Positions 45,510 to 57,394 of a stretch of 64,000 bases of DNA are shown in pieces. The position numbers and the translations under genes were made by a program. Source of the DNA: Porodaedalea pini (taxonomy: Eukaryota > Basidiomycota > Agaricomycetes > Hymenochaetales > Hymenochaetaceae); NCBI GenBank assembly GCA_002794775.1, contig NBAY01000007.1, positions 992,001 to 1,056,000 on the forward strand, given 5' to 3'. The stretch's first letter is position 1; each line of letters starts with the position of its first letter. The notes beneath the pieces were generated by a model. That model was not told where the DNA came from. It worked only from the letters and a program-made list of their open reading frames with translations, and did no database searches.

Positions 45510-46516
45510 GGCCCGTGCGCCATCCAGCAGATCTAGATATGGCCGTTGGTCCACTGCACGATTTACAGTTAGGCCTTTACTATTCACCCTTCATCTTGTT
45601 ATGCAGACACTCGCCAGATATTGCGACACCAAACTTTGTTTCACGAATTGCTCCTCAACATTTCCCAAACGAGCGCAGAAGACAACCAAATTAAAACTCT
45701 GTCTTCTGTCAAGGTAAATGGGAAAGTTGTTAAATCCACTCGTGAAATACTATCTCTCTGCTAGTGCTCAGCTTAAGCCTGTGCTTCTCGTCGCCTCTTC
45801 TGTACTAATTTAGGTATGTCCTTGAACCGGGAGCTATCTACTCGAACGCGGTTTGTCAAAGTGACCGACGCGATGAGACGTGGACGCACGAGACGAGGAT
45901 GCTTAATCGGATGTCTCTACCTACTCTGCTCGGTTGACTTATAAACAGTGTAGACTGCGCAAGTCATCGACGGTGAAGTTATCGGGCATCTACAACTCAC
46001 ATGGAGCACCAGATCAGACTCTATCCAACAGTTCAAGACGATGACTGACTGCATGCCCTCCTCGTCAGCCTATGCACAACAAAATTAAACCAGCAGCAGC
46101 TCCTACCTCTCGGTGTACCAGCCGTACACAAAGTGACCTTTCGGTCGGCCGCTTCTTATGCTCCTGCATGGTATACGCACCCGATGACAATTCATATACA
46201 TGTATGCATGTAGCACGCAGAACTCCTATAGCGAGCATGGAACAGCACGGCGATTCAACGACGCGGTATATTTGGCCCACGTTGGATTTGAACAAGCGTG
46301 GTGAAGTCTTTAAGCCATCTCGGATCGCAAAGGTTTTCTGAGATCGGACAGAAAGAAAAAAGAGGAAATAAATTCGCGCCAAGGTGGTTGATGCCATACA
46401 TTGCTGCATAAGTAAAAAGTTTACGTGATCGTCATACAGAAAGTGAGAATCCTCGACAACAGCATAGCATCGCATAGCGGCGCGCTCGATTTTGTGAATG
46501 AAGGGAATATTGGGCA
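45510..46516. other. Intergenic
   Basis: Upstream flank of the chimeric gene and 3' flank of the uS2 gene. The 150-codon open frame at 46065-46517 has no support. Confidence 0.4.
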
Positions 46517-47465
46517 TCAGTCCCAGCCGCTGGTTGCAGGAGCCGCGTCGGCGCCCCAGCCACCCGAGCCTGTACCCGCAGGCTCCGCAGCCCAGTCGCC
46601 TGCTGCCGGGGCGGGCTCGGCGGACCAGTCAAGAGCACCTATAGGTGAAATAAGAAAGAGCATCGTAAGATCGAGGTGAAGAGCAGCACATACCAGATTC
46701 GAGGACAGCGGGGTTGATGGATCCAGGCTGGGGGGCTGACGTGTTGTCCCACTCCGGAGCCGCTGTCTCCTGCTGCTCCCCGGCCGCGAGTGCCTTGCTC
46801 TGGGCCTCCTCCTGCTGTTGCTTCTCGACCTCTTCTGGGTCGCGGTAGAAGAACATGTCGGTCATCACGTCCCAGCCGTCCTTCGTGCGCGGGACGGTGC
46901 CGCGAAGGCGGAGGACCTCGCGACAGAGAAGCCACCAAATCAGGCCGACGGCGTGACGAGCCTTGTTGTTCGTCGGGATTGCAACGTCGACGAATTGCAG
47001 CGGAGCATCGGTGTCGCATAGTGCGATGACGGGGATGTTCACGTACGCCGCCTCCCGGATGGCTTGCGCATCGACGCGCGGGTCGGTCACAACAAGCAGA
47101 CGCGGCTCCTTGAACGAGCGCGTAATGTAATTTGTAAAATTACCGGGAGTGAATCGGCCGGCAATCGCTTGTGCACCGGTGTGTGCCGCGAACTTGAGGA
47201 CAGCGCGCTGGCCATAGGGACGGGCAGAGACGACGCACACGTCGTGTGGGTTCTCCACGGCGGCGATGATACGTGCAGCAAAGACGATCTTCTCCCATGT
47301 CTTGCCAATGTTGATAATATGGATGCCGTCGGGCCTGCGCTTCCAGACGTACGGCTCCATGTGCTTGTCGCAGTTCTTCGCGCCGATATGGCACTGCGCC
47401 GCTAGCAGAAGCTGGATCTCATCGTCCGTTGCGCTGAGCACGGAAGGCAGTTTCGTGGACGCCAT
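46517..47465 (-). CDS. RPS0: 40S ribosomal protein S0 / uS2
   Basis: A small-subunit ribosomal protein related to the laminin receptor precursor RPSA. Exons 47465-46694 and 46638-46517 give 297 residues. The family core is complete: [78 protein letters not shown] and [15 protein letters not shown]. The C-terminal tail is Ala/Pro/Trp-rich (GSGGWGADA, ending TSGWD), typical of fungal S0 proteins. The bases just before the ATG (ttctgctag) look like a splice acceptor, so a 5' UTR intron is possible. Confidence 0.95.
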
Positions 47466-48315
47466 CTAGCAGAACAGAAAGTCAGTAATCCCATTCGGCA
47501 TCCAAGCTCCTCGAAAACGAGTTGGCAGGACACATTCGCTGCGGATACGGACGACGTTGACCACACACGTCGTGCGTTTCGTGCACCATCCAACGGTATA
47601 GCCCGCCAACATTACCTTCCGAGTGCGTTCACCAAATCACCTCGAAAAATTTGTCCGCCCGTATCCTGCCAATGCAATCCGAGTCGATCAACCTCATCCA
47701 TGCCATGCCCAGTAAATCCATTGAACCTTCTTTCAACCATTCGACCAAAACACAGCCCAAGCGACAATACACACCAACCAGAACGATACTCACATTGTCA
47801 AGTAGTCTTGGACGTCAGAGACGGCGTTGAAGACGAGTGCTTGGGCGTTGTGTACGGTGACAATTTGCCAGGAAGTCGGACAGTAGGTGAGGCTGTGCAC
47901 CCACGTCGCACGTTCGACTCACCGTCGCGTCACTTTATCACGCTTGTCCCCTAAAAGATGTTTTCCACTCGTAAAGTCCGACATGATTTTATTTCTCCTT
48001 ATAAAACGTACAAATATACACACCAATGAATCCAACAGCAGTGCACAGAAAATATAAGAGCAGCAAGCAATGCATGTGAGAATAACATGAAGCCGATAAT
48101 GACAAGACGATGGGATTTAGCTAGAGTCTAGAATTGATGGTTAGAATGGTGTTATCGAGTCAGTTGGCTGAGACAGTCATCGTAGGTATGCAAGAAAGAG
48201 TAGGAAGTGGCATAGCGTACGATGGTTACAGAAATAACAAAGCAGACGGAGAACGGACGACAAAGGAGATATGCAACGCTCCGCACACTCGAAAATCGGA
48301 AACACATTTTACAGA
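47466..48315. other. uS2 promoter region and 3' flank of the kinase gene
   Basis: The left part is the upstream region of uS2. From about 47958 the sequence is duplicated at 44270. No separate gene is supported. Confidence 0.5.
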
Positions 48316-50472
<2,157 letters not shown>

Positions 50473-51049
50473 ATTTACTAAACACTTCAACATCAGTTGG
50501 TTGACAGATGTCCGTTGTGAACTGACGCGACGTACCGTGATTTTCTTCTTAGGTAGACAGGCAGACAAGTAGCTGGTGGTGTGAAGCAAGAGCGTGAACG
50601 CGCCTGACTCGCCCTTTTGAGTCAGTCGAGGCGTTGGGCCGTCTGTGGCCGTTTTTGTCGTCCAAAAGGGTAAGAAATACAAAGCGGGGGGCCGGCCACT
50701 GTGCGGAATGCACAGGCCACAGAAACCTAATATTGCGTAATAATAGTAGAAGAGAGCTGTCTGAACAAGACGAGCTCGCGGACAATCGGCCAAGGCGTAC
50801 AAGATATCCAAAAGATGTAGTTTTCCCGTTAGTTACTGAGATGATAGACGCTGGTGGTTAGAGAAGAAGAGCATCCATCGCGTCTTGTTGAGGACCGCGT
50901 GGCTTGAGCTTAGATCAGCACGTGATGTCGACTATATAATATCTGCTATCTACTACTAACAGACGCCCAACCGCACAGGAAAAAGAAACGAGAGAGACAC
51001 ATTGCGTAGCGCGTAAACGGTTGTAGTTACTAACTAGGGGAAGAAAGCG
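50473..51049. other. Kinase promoter region and junction with the LINE
   Basis: Kinase upstream sequence, then the 3' end of the minus-strand LINE. The exact LINE boundary and any target duplication could not be fixed. Confidence 0.4.
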
Positions 51050-51073
51050 TAACGGTTTTTTAGAGATGAGATT

Positions 51074-54000
51074 TTACAGGTAAAAGGATGAAGGTAAATC
51101 AGAGAAAACGGGCATATCGTCCGGTGGGCGACGAAATGAAAAATATGCAAATTTGAGAAGAAGAAGGAAATTATTTGGACGAAACCAGTCCGCAAAAGTT
51201 AAAGGTAAAGAACGTTGTCGAAAAAGGCCGTTTCGAATAAGAGCAAAAAAAGGACAAACATTGAGGATATGATGGACATCATGCTTTACGCACAACGGGT
51301 CCGGGCAACGGGGTTCGAGGTTACGGTTATGCAAATCGAGCGTGTTCAGCATTAAGCTGGCAGCACGCGACAGGACTGAACGATGAATCTTCTTCCTTGG
51401 AGAAAGCCTCAGGAATGAGCGTAAAGATCGCGTTGGGTGAAGGATAAAAGAGGAAGGCTCGGCTATGGAGCGGTGTTCCCGTAGATTTATGATTTTGGCT
51501 TTCCAGTCTCGCAATAGATCGAGCTGTACTTGCGCCTTCAGGTTTGGAAGCAAGTCTGGTATAGGCTCGCGACGAGGATTAGATGCTGCGTCTTTAGCCA
51601 GCTTGTCGGCTTTGGAATTGCCCAGTACTCCGCGGTGTGAGGGGAGCCACTGGACCGTAATATGGGATGCCTCGTGGTGAAGGGCAAGGAAAATTCCGCA
51701 TAGGCGACGGAAAAGGATGATGAAATCCGCATGTCGAGTGTCATTGGAGAAAATGAGTTGGACGCAATTAAGAGAGTCCGACACGACGTGGATATGAACG
51801 GGTGTGCGACATTTTGCAAGGAGAGAAGAGATTCGTCGTATAGCTGCGATGAGCGCTTCCTGCTCTTCAAACAATATGTTTGATCGAGAGTGCGCTGCTG
51901 AAGAAAAGACAGCCAGTTCCTGGTGATTATGCATGATAACGTAGCCATGGCCGCCGTTATGGGAGCCGTCCGTGCTCGGGATGATGGAGCCATCTGTGAA
52001 GATGAAATATTGGTAAGGAGGAGGATGTAAAAAAAAGGAGTTAAAGTCGTAAATGGCGCGATTGCGATACAGAGATGAAGGAATTGGGGTCATAATAAGA
52101 CGTGAATGAATAGACGTAAACGAAGGGAAGGAATTGACTTTGGGGATCGTGACGTTGGGAGGGAGTAACAACAATAGATATTGGTTATTGGATGGGTTAT
52201 GTTTGGAATGGGCGAAATAGGACAAAAGAAAATTTTGAGCAAGGGCGCGAATAAAAAGATGAAGGGGCGGGCAAGAAAGAAAGGACTCGACCACTTCAGG
52301 GTGAGTGGAGCGGTTGAATAATGAATGGAGAAACTGATTTTGAGTCGTTTGAAGAATAGAAATGAGTGGAGATGTCGGGAATAGAATGGCACCGTAAGTG
52401 GCGACCAAACGAATTAACCCAAAATAGAGAAGGCGTGCATATTGAAAATAGGCCCCATTAGACCTGTTAAAAAGAAAAGAACGTTGATGAAGAGTGGAAA
52501 GGGCTTTGTTAGCCCGGGATTGGAAGTGCAGTCTGGGGGAAAGGTCAAAGGAAAAAATTACACCCAACCATGTAAGGTGATGTGATGGGCGAATAAGGCG
52601 GTCGTTGGGTAAAGACAACGCCGCACTTGAAGCTGAAGGAGAGTCTTTTAAGAATGAACGGAAGGTATAGTTAGCGATCTGAGTATGCGGAAGAATATGA
52701 AGGAGTTCGATGGCGTCTGGGTCAATGGAAAGGCCAAGGGATGAAAATTGGGAAGATAAGAATTGAAATTGGTTGCGCAAGCGTCGCAGGTTAGTGCGAA
52801 TGCTAAGCGAACGCGAATAAAGAAGATGATCGTCCATATAGGCGAGCAAGGGGCGATGGGGACCGAAACGAGTGTTATAGGCTGTGATGACTTCAGCAGC
52901 CGCGAAGATTGAAATGAGGGGAGACAGCGGGGATCCCTGGGGAACACCCCGGTTGGGTTTGATAAAGGGTGTAGAAAAGAAATTATTAAAGTGAAAAGAA
53001 ATGGGGCGATCTCTGAGCCAGCCCGAGAGAACGCGAATAACATTGGGATGGACATTGGAATGAATGAGTTTCAAAAGAAGACGATTATGGGAGATATTGT
53101 CAAAGAAACCTTGAATGTCAATGGTGAGAATAGAAGTGATCAAATAGCGATGTCGGCGAGACAGGCTCTTCTCATTATCGGTAGTGGCCAAAATGAATGG
53201 TTGGGAAAGAATGTCAGAAAGAAGTTCGTAGCATGCTGTCAGTGAAGATCGGTGTTTACGGCACCCATGTTGGGCGTCGGGAAGGAGGTTGTTAAGTTCA
53301 AAGAAAGGTTGAAGAAAATTGAAAAGAATGCGTTCGAAAAGTTTACCAATGGTGTCAACCAAGGTAATAGGTCGGAACGCTCGAGGGACCGAAAAGTCCG
53401 AGCGTTTGGGTTTGGGGATAAAAGTAACGAGTGAAGTTTTAAACGGCAAAGGGAAATGACCCATCTTCAAACACAAGGAAAAGAGGTCTACAAAGAATTG
53501 ACCGCGGTGCCCGATGAGAAGCTCCAGATGTTTATACGAGATGTGGCTATTGCCAGGGCTCGTTTCGCAATCGACGCCGCGAAGGGCAGCATGCACGTCC
53601 TTCATTTCGATGGGGCGGAACTCCGATAGGTCGGGGAGGGGAATGACCTCGGGAGTTTGTGCGAGCGGTGGGAAGAACGTCTCTCGGAACAGAGACGCTT
53701 TGTCGGCTTCGGTTAAGGTGAATGACCCGTTATTCATACGTAGCGCGCCGACAGGAGCACGGCGACGCGCCATTCCCAGATATTGATTGCGCCAGGCGGA
53801 GTGCGCATCAGATTGTTGAAGGCGTGAACCAAAGAAGGCATTCTTGGCTCGGGTGATTTCGATATCTAGGCGCCTTTTAGACTCGGGTAATGGGTTCCGA
53901 CAATGGTCGCGGTAGAGTCTAGTACATGCTTCGGTCCACCAGATGTTGGGGCCGAAGTAGGTTCGTGGCTTTCGTTTGTGTAGAAAGACTAAAGCGAAAT

Positions 54001-54898
54001 CTGAAAGGGATGAATGAAGGGCAAACAATAGGTCGTCCAGCGCCTGGGGAGACTCGACATTGGTTAGGGAAAAGGAGAAAGAGTTAGAATCGCAAAATTC
54101 CCCTATAAAAGAAGGTAAATCTCTGGAACGAATGGAACGAAGAGGATGTTGTTGGGGTGCAATTGATTCGTTAACAGTGAATGAAAAACGGATAGGAAGG
54201 TGGTCTGAAGAAATGTCAAGTGTTGGGTCTGAAACGGAGACAGACTCCAGAAGAGAAGGTGCGAAGTCCTCTGAGGCGAGAACAAGATCAATAATGGTTT
54301 TAGATCCAGTAGAACGATTGTGATATGTGTGTTGGTTCGGGGGATTGCAAACGGTTAATGCGTTCTCATTGATCCAGTCAACGAGGGCAGTAGAAAGGGA
54401 AAAGTACGGAGATTGGTTTGGGAAAGACCAAAGGTCCGCGTGTCGGTTGAAATCTCCGGCAAATATGTTAGACGGGAGATCGAGCGAAGGGAAAGGATGT
54501 TCGAATTCATGAAGGGATGGGGAATTGTAAACGTTCCAAAGGAGTAGAGGGGTCAGATCACCCCGAGAAATTGAAATGACTGTGACGTTAGGGGATGATG
54601 AATAGAGAGTGGAAAGGGAGACGCGATGAATAATTCGGGGATGTACAAGCGTACAACACCTGGGTTTTTCGAGAGAAGAAGGACGAAAAGCGGTATAAGG
54701 GCCAGAATAGCGCAGGTTAAAAACGCGTGTGCCCGTAGGAGAAGATTTAGACGGAACGATAGAGTGGATCGTTGGGATTTCTTGGAAGAGAATAATATCC
54801 GGGGCGGGATGAGTAGAAGAAAATGCTCTTAAAATATAGTCAAAGGATGGTTCAGAATTGCGAAGGTTAATGGAAAAAACGGATATCGTGTCTGTCAT
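51074..54898 (-). CDS. LINE ORF2: endonuclease, reverse transcriptase, RNase H
   Basis: 1274 residues without a break. The endonuclease/exonuclease/phosphatase domain at about 1-230 has FQEIP, GDFNRHADLW and SSDHLPI with the expected Glu, Asp, Asn and His. Reverse transcriptase at about 480-780 has FRPITLVD and the catalytic YMDDHLLYS (near residue 687). RNase H at about 965-1110 has FTDGSI, the Glu of EEQEALIAAI, SDSLN and SHRGVLGNSKADKLAK. A C-terminal CCHC-like motif (CPDPLCVKHDVHHILNVC) follows, as in other LINEs. The ATG lies 5 bp after the ORF1 stop. The intact catalytic residues suggest an active or recently active enzyme. Confidence 0.93.
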   Translation of the reverse strand: MTDTISVFSINLRNSEPSFDYILRAFSSTHPAPDIILFQEIPTIHSIVPSKSSPTGTRVFNLRYSGPYTAFRPSSLEKPRCCTLVHPRIIHRVSLSTLYSSSPNVTVISISRGDLTPLLLWNVYNSPSLHEFEHPFPSLDLPSNIFAGDFNRHADLWSFPNQSPYFSLSTALVDWINENALTVCNPPNQHTYHNRSTGSKTIIDLVLASEDFAPSLLESVSVSDPTLDISSDHLPIRFSFTVNESIAPQQHPLRSIRSRDLPSFIGEFCDSNSFSFSLTNVESPQALDDLLFALHSSLSDFALVFLHKRKPRTYFGPNIWWTEACTRLYRDHCRNPLPESKRRLDIEITRAKNAFFGSRLQQSDAHSAWRNQYLGMARRRAPVGALRMNNGSFTLTEADKASLFRETFFPPLAQTPEVIPLPDLSEFRPIEMKDVHAALRGVDCETSPGNSHISYKHLELLIGHRGQFFVDLFSLCLKMGHFPLPFKTSLVTFIPKPKRSDFSVPRAFRPITLVDTIGKLFERILFNFLQPFFELNNLLPDAQHGCRKHRSSLTACYELLSDILSQPFILATTDNEKSLSRRHRYLITSILTIDIQGFFDNISHNRLLLKLIHSNVHPNVIRVLSGWLRDRPISFHFNNFFSTPFIKPNRGVPQGSPLSPLISIFAAAEVITAYNTRFGPHRPLLAYMDDHLLYSRSLSIRTNLRRLRNQFQFLSSQFSSLGLSIDPDAIELLHILPHTQIANYTFRSFLKDSPSASSAALSLPNDRLIRPSHHLTWLGVIFSFDLSPRLHFQSRANKALSTLHQRSFLFNRSNGAYFQYARLLYFGLIRLVATYGAILFPTSPLISILQTTQNQFLHSLFNRSTHPEVVESFLSCPPLHLFIRALAQNFLLSYFAHSKHNPSNNQYLLLLLPPNVTIPKVNSFPSFTSIHSRLIMTPIPSSLYRNRAIYDFNSFFLHPPPYQYFIFTDGSIIPSTDGSHNGGHGYVIMHNHQELAVFSSAAHSRSNILFEEQEALIAAIRRISSLLAKCRTPVHIHVVSDSLNCVQLIFSNDTRHADFIILFRRLCGIFLALHHEASHITVQWLPSHRGVLGNSKADKLAKDAASNPRREPIPDLLPNLKAQVQLDLLRDWKAKIINLREHRSIAEPSSFILHPTRSLRSFLRLSPRKKIHRSVLSRAASLMLNTLDLHNRNLEPRCPDPLCVKHDVHHILNVCPFFALIRNGLFRQRSLPLTFADWFRPNNFLLLLKFAYFSFRRPPDDMPVFSDLPSSFYL

Positions 54899-54903
54899 AT
54901 ATA

Positions 54904-55996
54904 TTAAAAGGGGGAACGATAGTTACGGCGAGCTGGACACTCTGACGACCTGGCGCTGTGATTGCCCTGGCAGTTAATGCACAGAGCGAAATGGTCGCAT
55001 TGAAGGTTGTTGGAAGCCGTGCACGGCGCGCATTTGGCGACATGCACGGCTGTCCGGTGGGTTTCGGAGCAGATGGCGCAGCGCGCGACCGATCTGCATC
55101 TGGATGCCGGGTGCCCCAGACGGTGGCAGTTGTCGCATTGGTTAATGGTCGGACGAGCTTTCATTTCTTCAAGTCGGCGGATCACCCCGAAAATCGGGAC
55201 GGAGCGATTGTTGTGTAGGAAGAAATGGTCGAAACATAGACGAGAGTCGTCTTTGAGGATGACGGATACGTTGCAGTAATCGCGTTGGTTTAAGACGTTC
55301 AATAGAAGACATGAACCGGGGTGGGAACATGAATTCTTTACCCTCGAATTGCGGCAAGGTGGAGATTTCCTCGTGAAGGTCCTTTTCCGAATAAATTAGA
55401 TTGGTGTCCTTGTCGAATACTGGGACGCCAGGGATAACCATTTTGAACTGGGGCGAGGGTGTAAATGCCTTAGCCCCAGAAATGTTAATGATGCGGTTGA
55501 GCTGTAGAACAAGGGCGCTGTGTTGAGCATCGAAGTCAGAGCGAATGTTAGTAAATGCAATTAGAAGGTTGCTGTTGGTCGTGTACTCGACGTTCAAGAT
55601 AACGAGATGTTTAAAGAGTGGATTGCCTTTAAGGCCAGCACGAACGGTGTTTTTAACGGAAAGGGGGGACGGGCGAACAGCCAGGTCTCCCGGGAGTGAA
55701 AAGAAAATACGGCGCACGTTGCGCACGCGGGTGTTAACCGATCTGTTAGACCGATTTATAGGCACAGTGGAAACTTCCCCTTGAGGGTGTTGTTCAGTGA
55801 TACGAACTACCTTAGTAGGGGTAGTTTTAGGCTTCTTTTGGGCTGCTTTCGCGTATGTGACCGTGGTGAAGCCGTCCTGGTCGGTACCGACCGACTCAAC
55901 CGGGGGGTGGTAAATTGTCGTTTGAGAACCACGCGGAGCGTTGTGTTCGGAGTGAGCGTAACCGTCAGGGGCGATGATGGTTCCCTCAGTCGTCAT
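54904..55996 (-). CDS. LINE ORF1: gag-like protein with zinc knuckles, one frame change
   Basis: The first part (from ATG 55996) holds a Thr/Lys-rich region with DGFTTVTYAKAAQKK and a folded, RRM-like section (FSLPGDLAVRPSPLSV). The second part (to the stop at 54904) holds a beta-rich stretch and three Cys/His clusters: CDNCHRLGHPASRC (CCHC), CAICSETHRT and CINCQGNHSARSSEC. The two parts are in different frames. They join as one protein if the ribosome moves +1 at CTT-A-AAC (55287-55294, minus strand), or if one A in the AAA run is an insertion. Such proteins bind the element's RNA. Confidence 0.78.
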
Positions 55997-57138
55997 ACGG
56001 AATCCGGAACCCGGGATGCGGGTTTTAGCAACAGCGGCAGCGTATTCCGTTTTCCCATTCTTTGGGACCGGGACGCGCTGTTTGACAATGGGGCTGGGGG
56101 CGGGAACCGCGGATCGTGGGAGAATCGAACGCCAATGGGGTCCGGGAGAATCTTTTGTTGTTTGTTGGTTTTAACGTTAGTGGACGTGTTCTGATGAATG
56201 GAAGAAATGGGGGCGTCAGACAGCTGTTTTTCAATTACATTAGTTTTCTCGGAAATCGAGGATACGACCGCAGAAAGATGTTGGATAGAACGTGACATAG
56301 CATGGACGGTGTCGGTTATTTCTTGATCCCGGATAGTCTGACTGTTAGTATGGATGTTCTCAAACACGTGTTTAAAGGACGGAGAGTGGATACGAAATGT
56401 GGAGTGGAAAGCTTCGAGGCTGTCATTTGCCGAGTTGGTAAGATTGGTTTCGTCGTCCAATAAGTTAGATTTGTTGATCCAAGAAACCAGGTTGGACCCG
56501 ATATTAGCAAGGATCGATCCGGCGCGAACTGGGTCTTCGAACCAGGGTTTATCATCTGACCACGTCGGTTGGGAAATGAGCGTGTGAATAGTGTTGATGG
56601 TGTCTTTGGTGAGGTCGGAAAAGGAACGGTTAAGCTTCTCGGCGATGTCCGGATCGTTCATTTCATCGATGTCGTCCATAACGTTGTCGTCCTGGGGGGC
56701 CTGGCTCAGATGCTCGTCCGGGATGTACAAGTCATCGTCCATGGCATCGTCGTCAATTCGAGCAGGAGGCGGGATAGACCTATGTTCTTCTTCAGAGTTT
56801 GAACGTTTAAGAGTGTTCTGTGATTCGACGTCGGGGGTCGGGGGGAGATCCCCTTGTTTACGGAGCTTGGCGGCGTGTTCATCCGCCTCGACGTCGGGAG
56901 ACCATTTGGCACGATTCGCCTCTACCTGATTGCATACTTTGTCATCGTGGTTGTAGGTCTTGTCGCGACCACAAGTGACGCATAACTTGGCGTTCCCACT
57001 AACACACTGGCGACTGTGATAGGGGAGATCCTGTTTACACTCCTCACACTTGGTGGGGTCCTTGGGATTGACAAGGGAACGGAACGACTTTGTTTTATGA
57101 AGAGAAGCTTTAGCCTTGGTCAACATCTTGTTGTCCAT
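55993..57138 (-). CDS. LINE ORF0: Cys-rich acidic protein of unknown role
   Basis: From ATG 57138, about 381 residues. The N-terminal 80 residues carry paired cysteines (CEECKQDLPYHSRQC, LCVTCGRDKTYNHDDKVC) that look metal-binding. An acidic Asp/Met-rich linker and a helical half with many Asn/Ser/Thr follow. Its TGA stop overlaps the ORF1 ATG as ATGA (55993-55996). An upstream in-frame extension to 57240 exists but begins without context for a start. The position suggests an additional gag-like or RNA-binding protein; no family is recognised. Confidence 0.65.
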   Translation of the reverse strand: MDNKMLTKAKASLHKTKSFRSLVNPKDPTKCEECKQDLPYHSRQCVSGNAKLCVTCGRDKTYNHDDKVCNQVEANRAKWSPDVEADEHAAKLRKQGDLPPTPDVESQNTLKRSNSEEEHRSIPPPARIDDDAMDDDLYIPDEHLSQAPQDDNVMDDIDEMNDPDIAEKLNRSFSDLTKDTINTIHTLISQPTWSDDKPWFEDPVRAGSILANIGSNLVSWINKSNLLDDETNLTNSANDSLEAFHSTFRIHSPSFKHVFENIHTNSQTIRDQEITDTVHAMSRSIQHLSAVVSSISEKTNVIEKQLSDAPISSIHQNTSTNVKTNKQQKILPDPIGVRFSHDPRFPPPAPLSNSASRSQRMGKRNTLPLLLKPASRVPDSV

Positions 57139-57394
57139 GACTGAGAGGAGAGAAAGAAAAGTGACAGATGAGCAATTTTCCCACGATCGATGATGATGGT
57201 AAGAGGAAAAGTGATGTCGACGCGCAAGGCCCCCCGCCAATAGCCTTCTGGCTCAGAGACCATCTTCTTGAGGACAGTCGATTAAGGGGGCTCGGTACGG
57301 AGTCTTTTCATCTTGCATTACTCTGAGGACTATTCTGAGCTTCGTCTACTTAGGCTGAAACAGATAGTCCATCAGCGCGTATTGATTGCTGATC

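Larger units (their letters stand above)
51050..57240 (-). mobile_element. LINE (non-LTR retrotransposon) with three reading frames, nearly complete
   Basis: Minus-strand order: ORF0 (57138-55993), ORF1 (55996-54904, one frame change), ORF2 (54898-51074). APE-type endonuclease, reverse transcriptase, RNase H and a gag with zinc knuckles place it in the Tad1/I-like group found in fungi. ORF2 is uninterrupted over 1274 codons, so the insertion is recent or still competent. It lies between the checkpoint kinase and the homocysteine methyltransferase. The outer limits are approximate: the 3' end lies just past 51074 on the low-coordinate side. Confidence 0.9.

Noticed and set aside
46065..46517. 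150-codon minus-strand frame downstream of the uS2 gene
   Set aside because: No conserved features; lies in the 3' flank.
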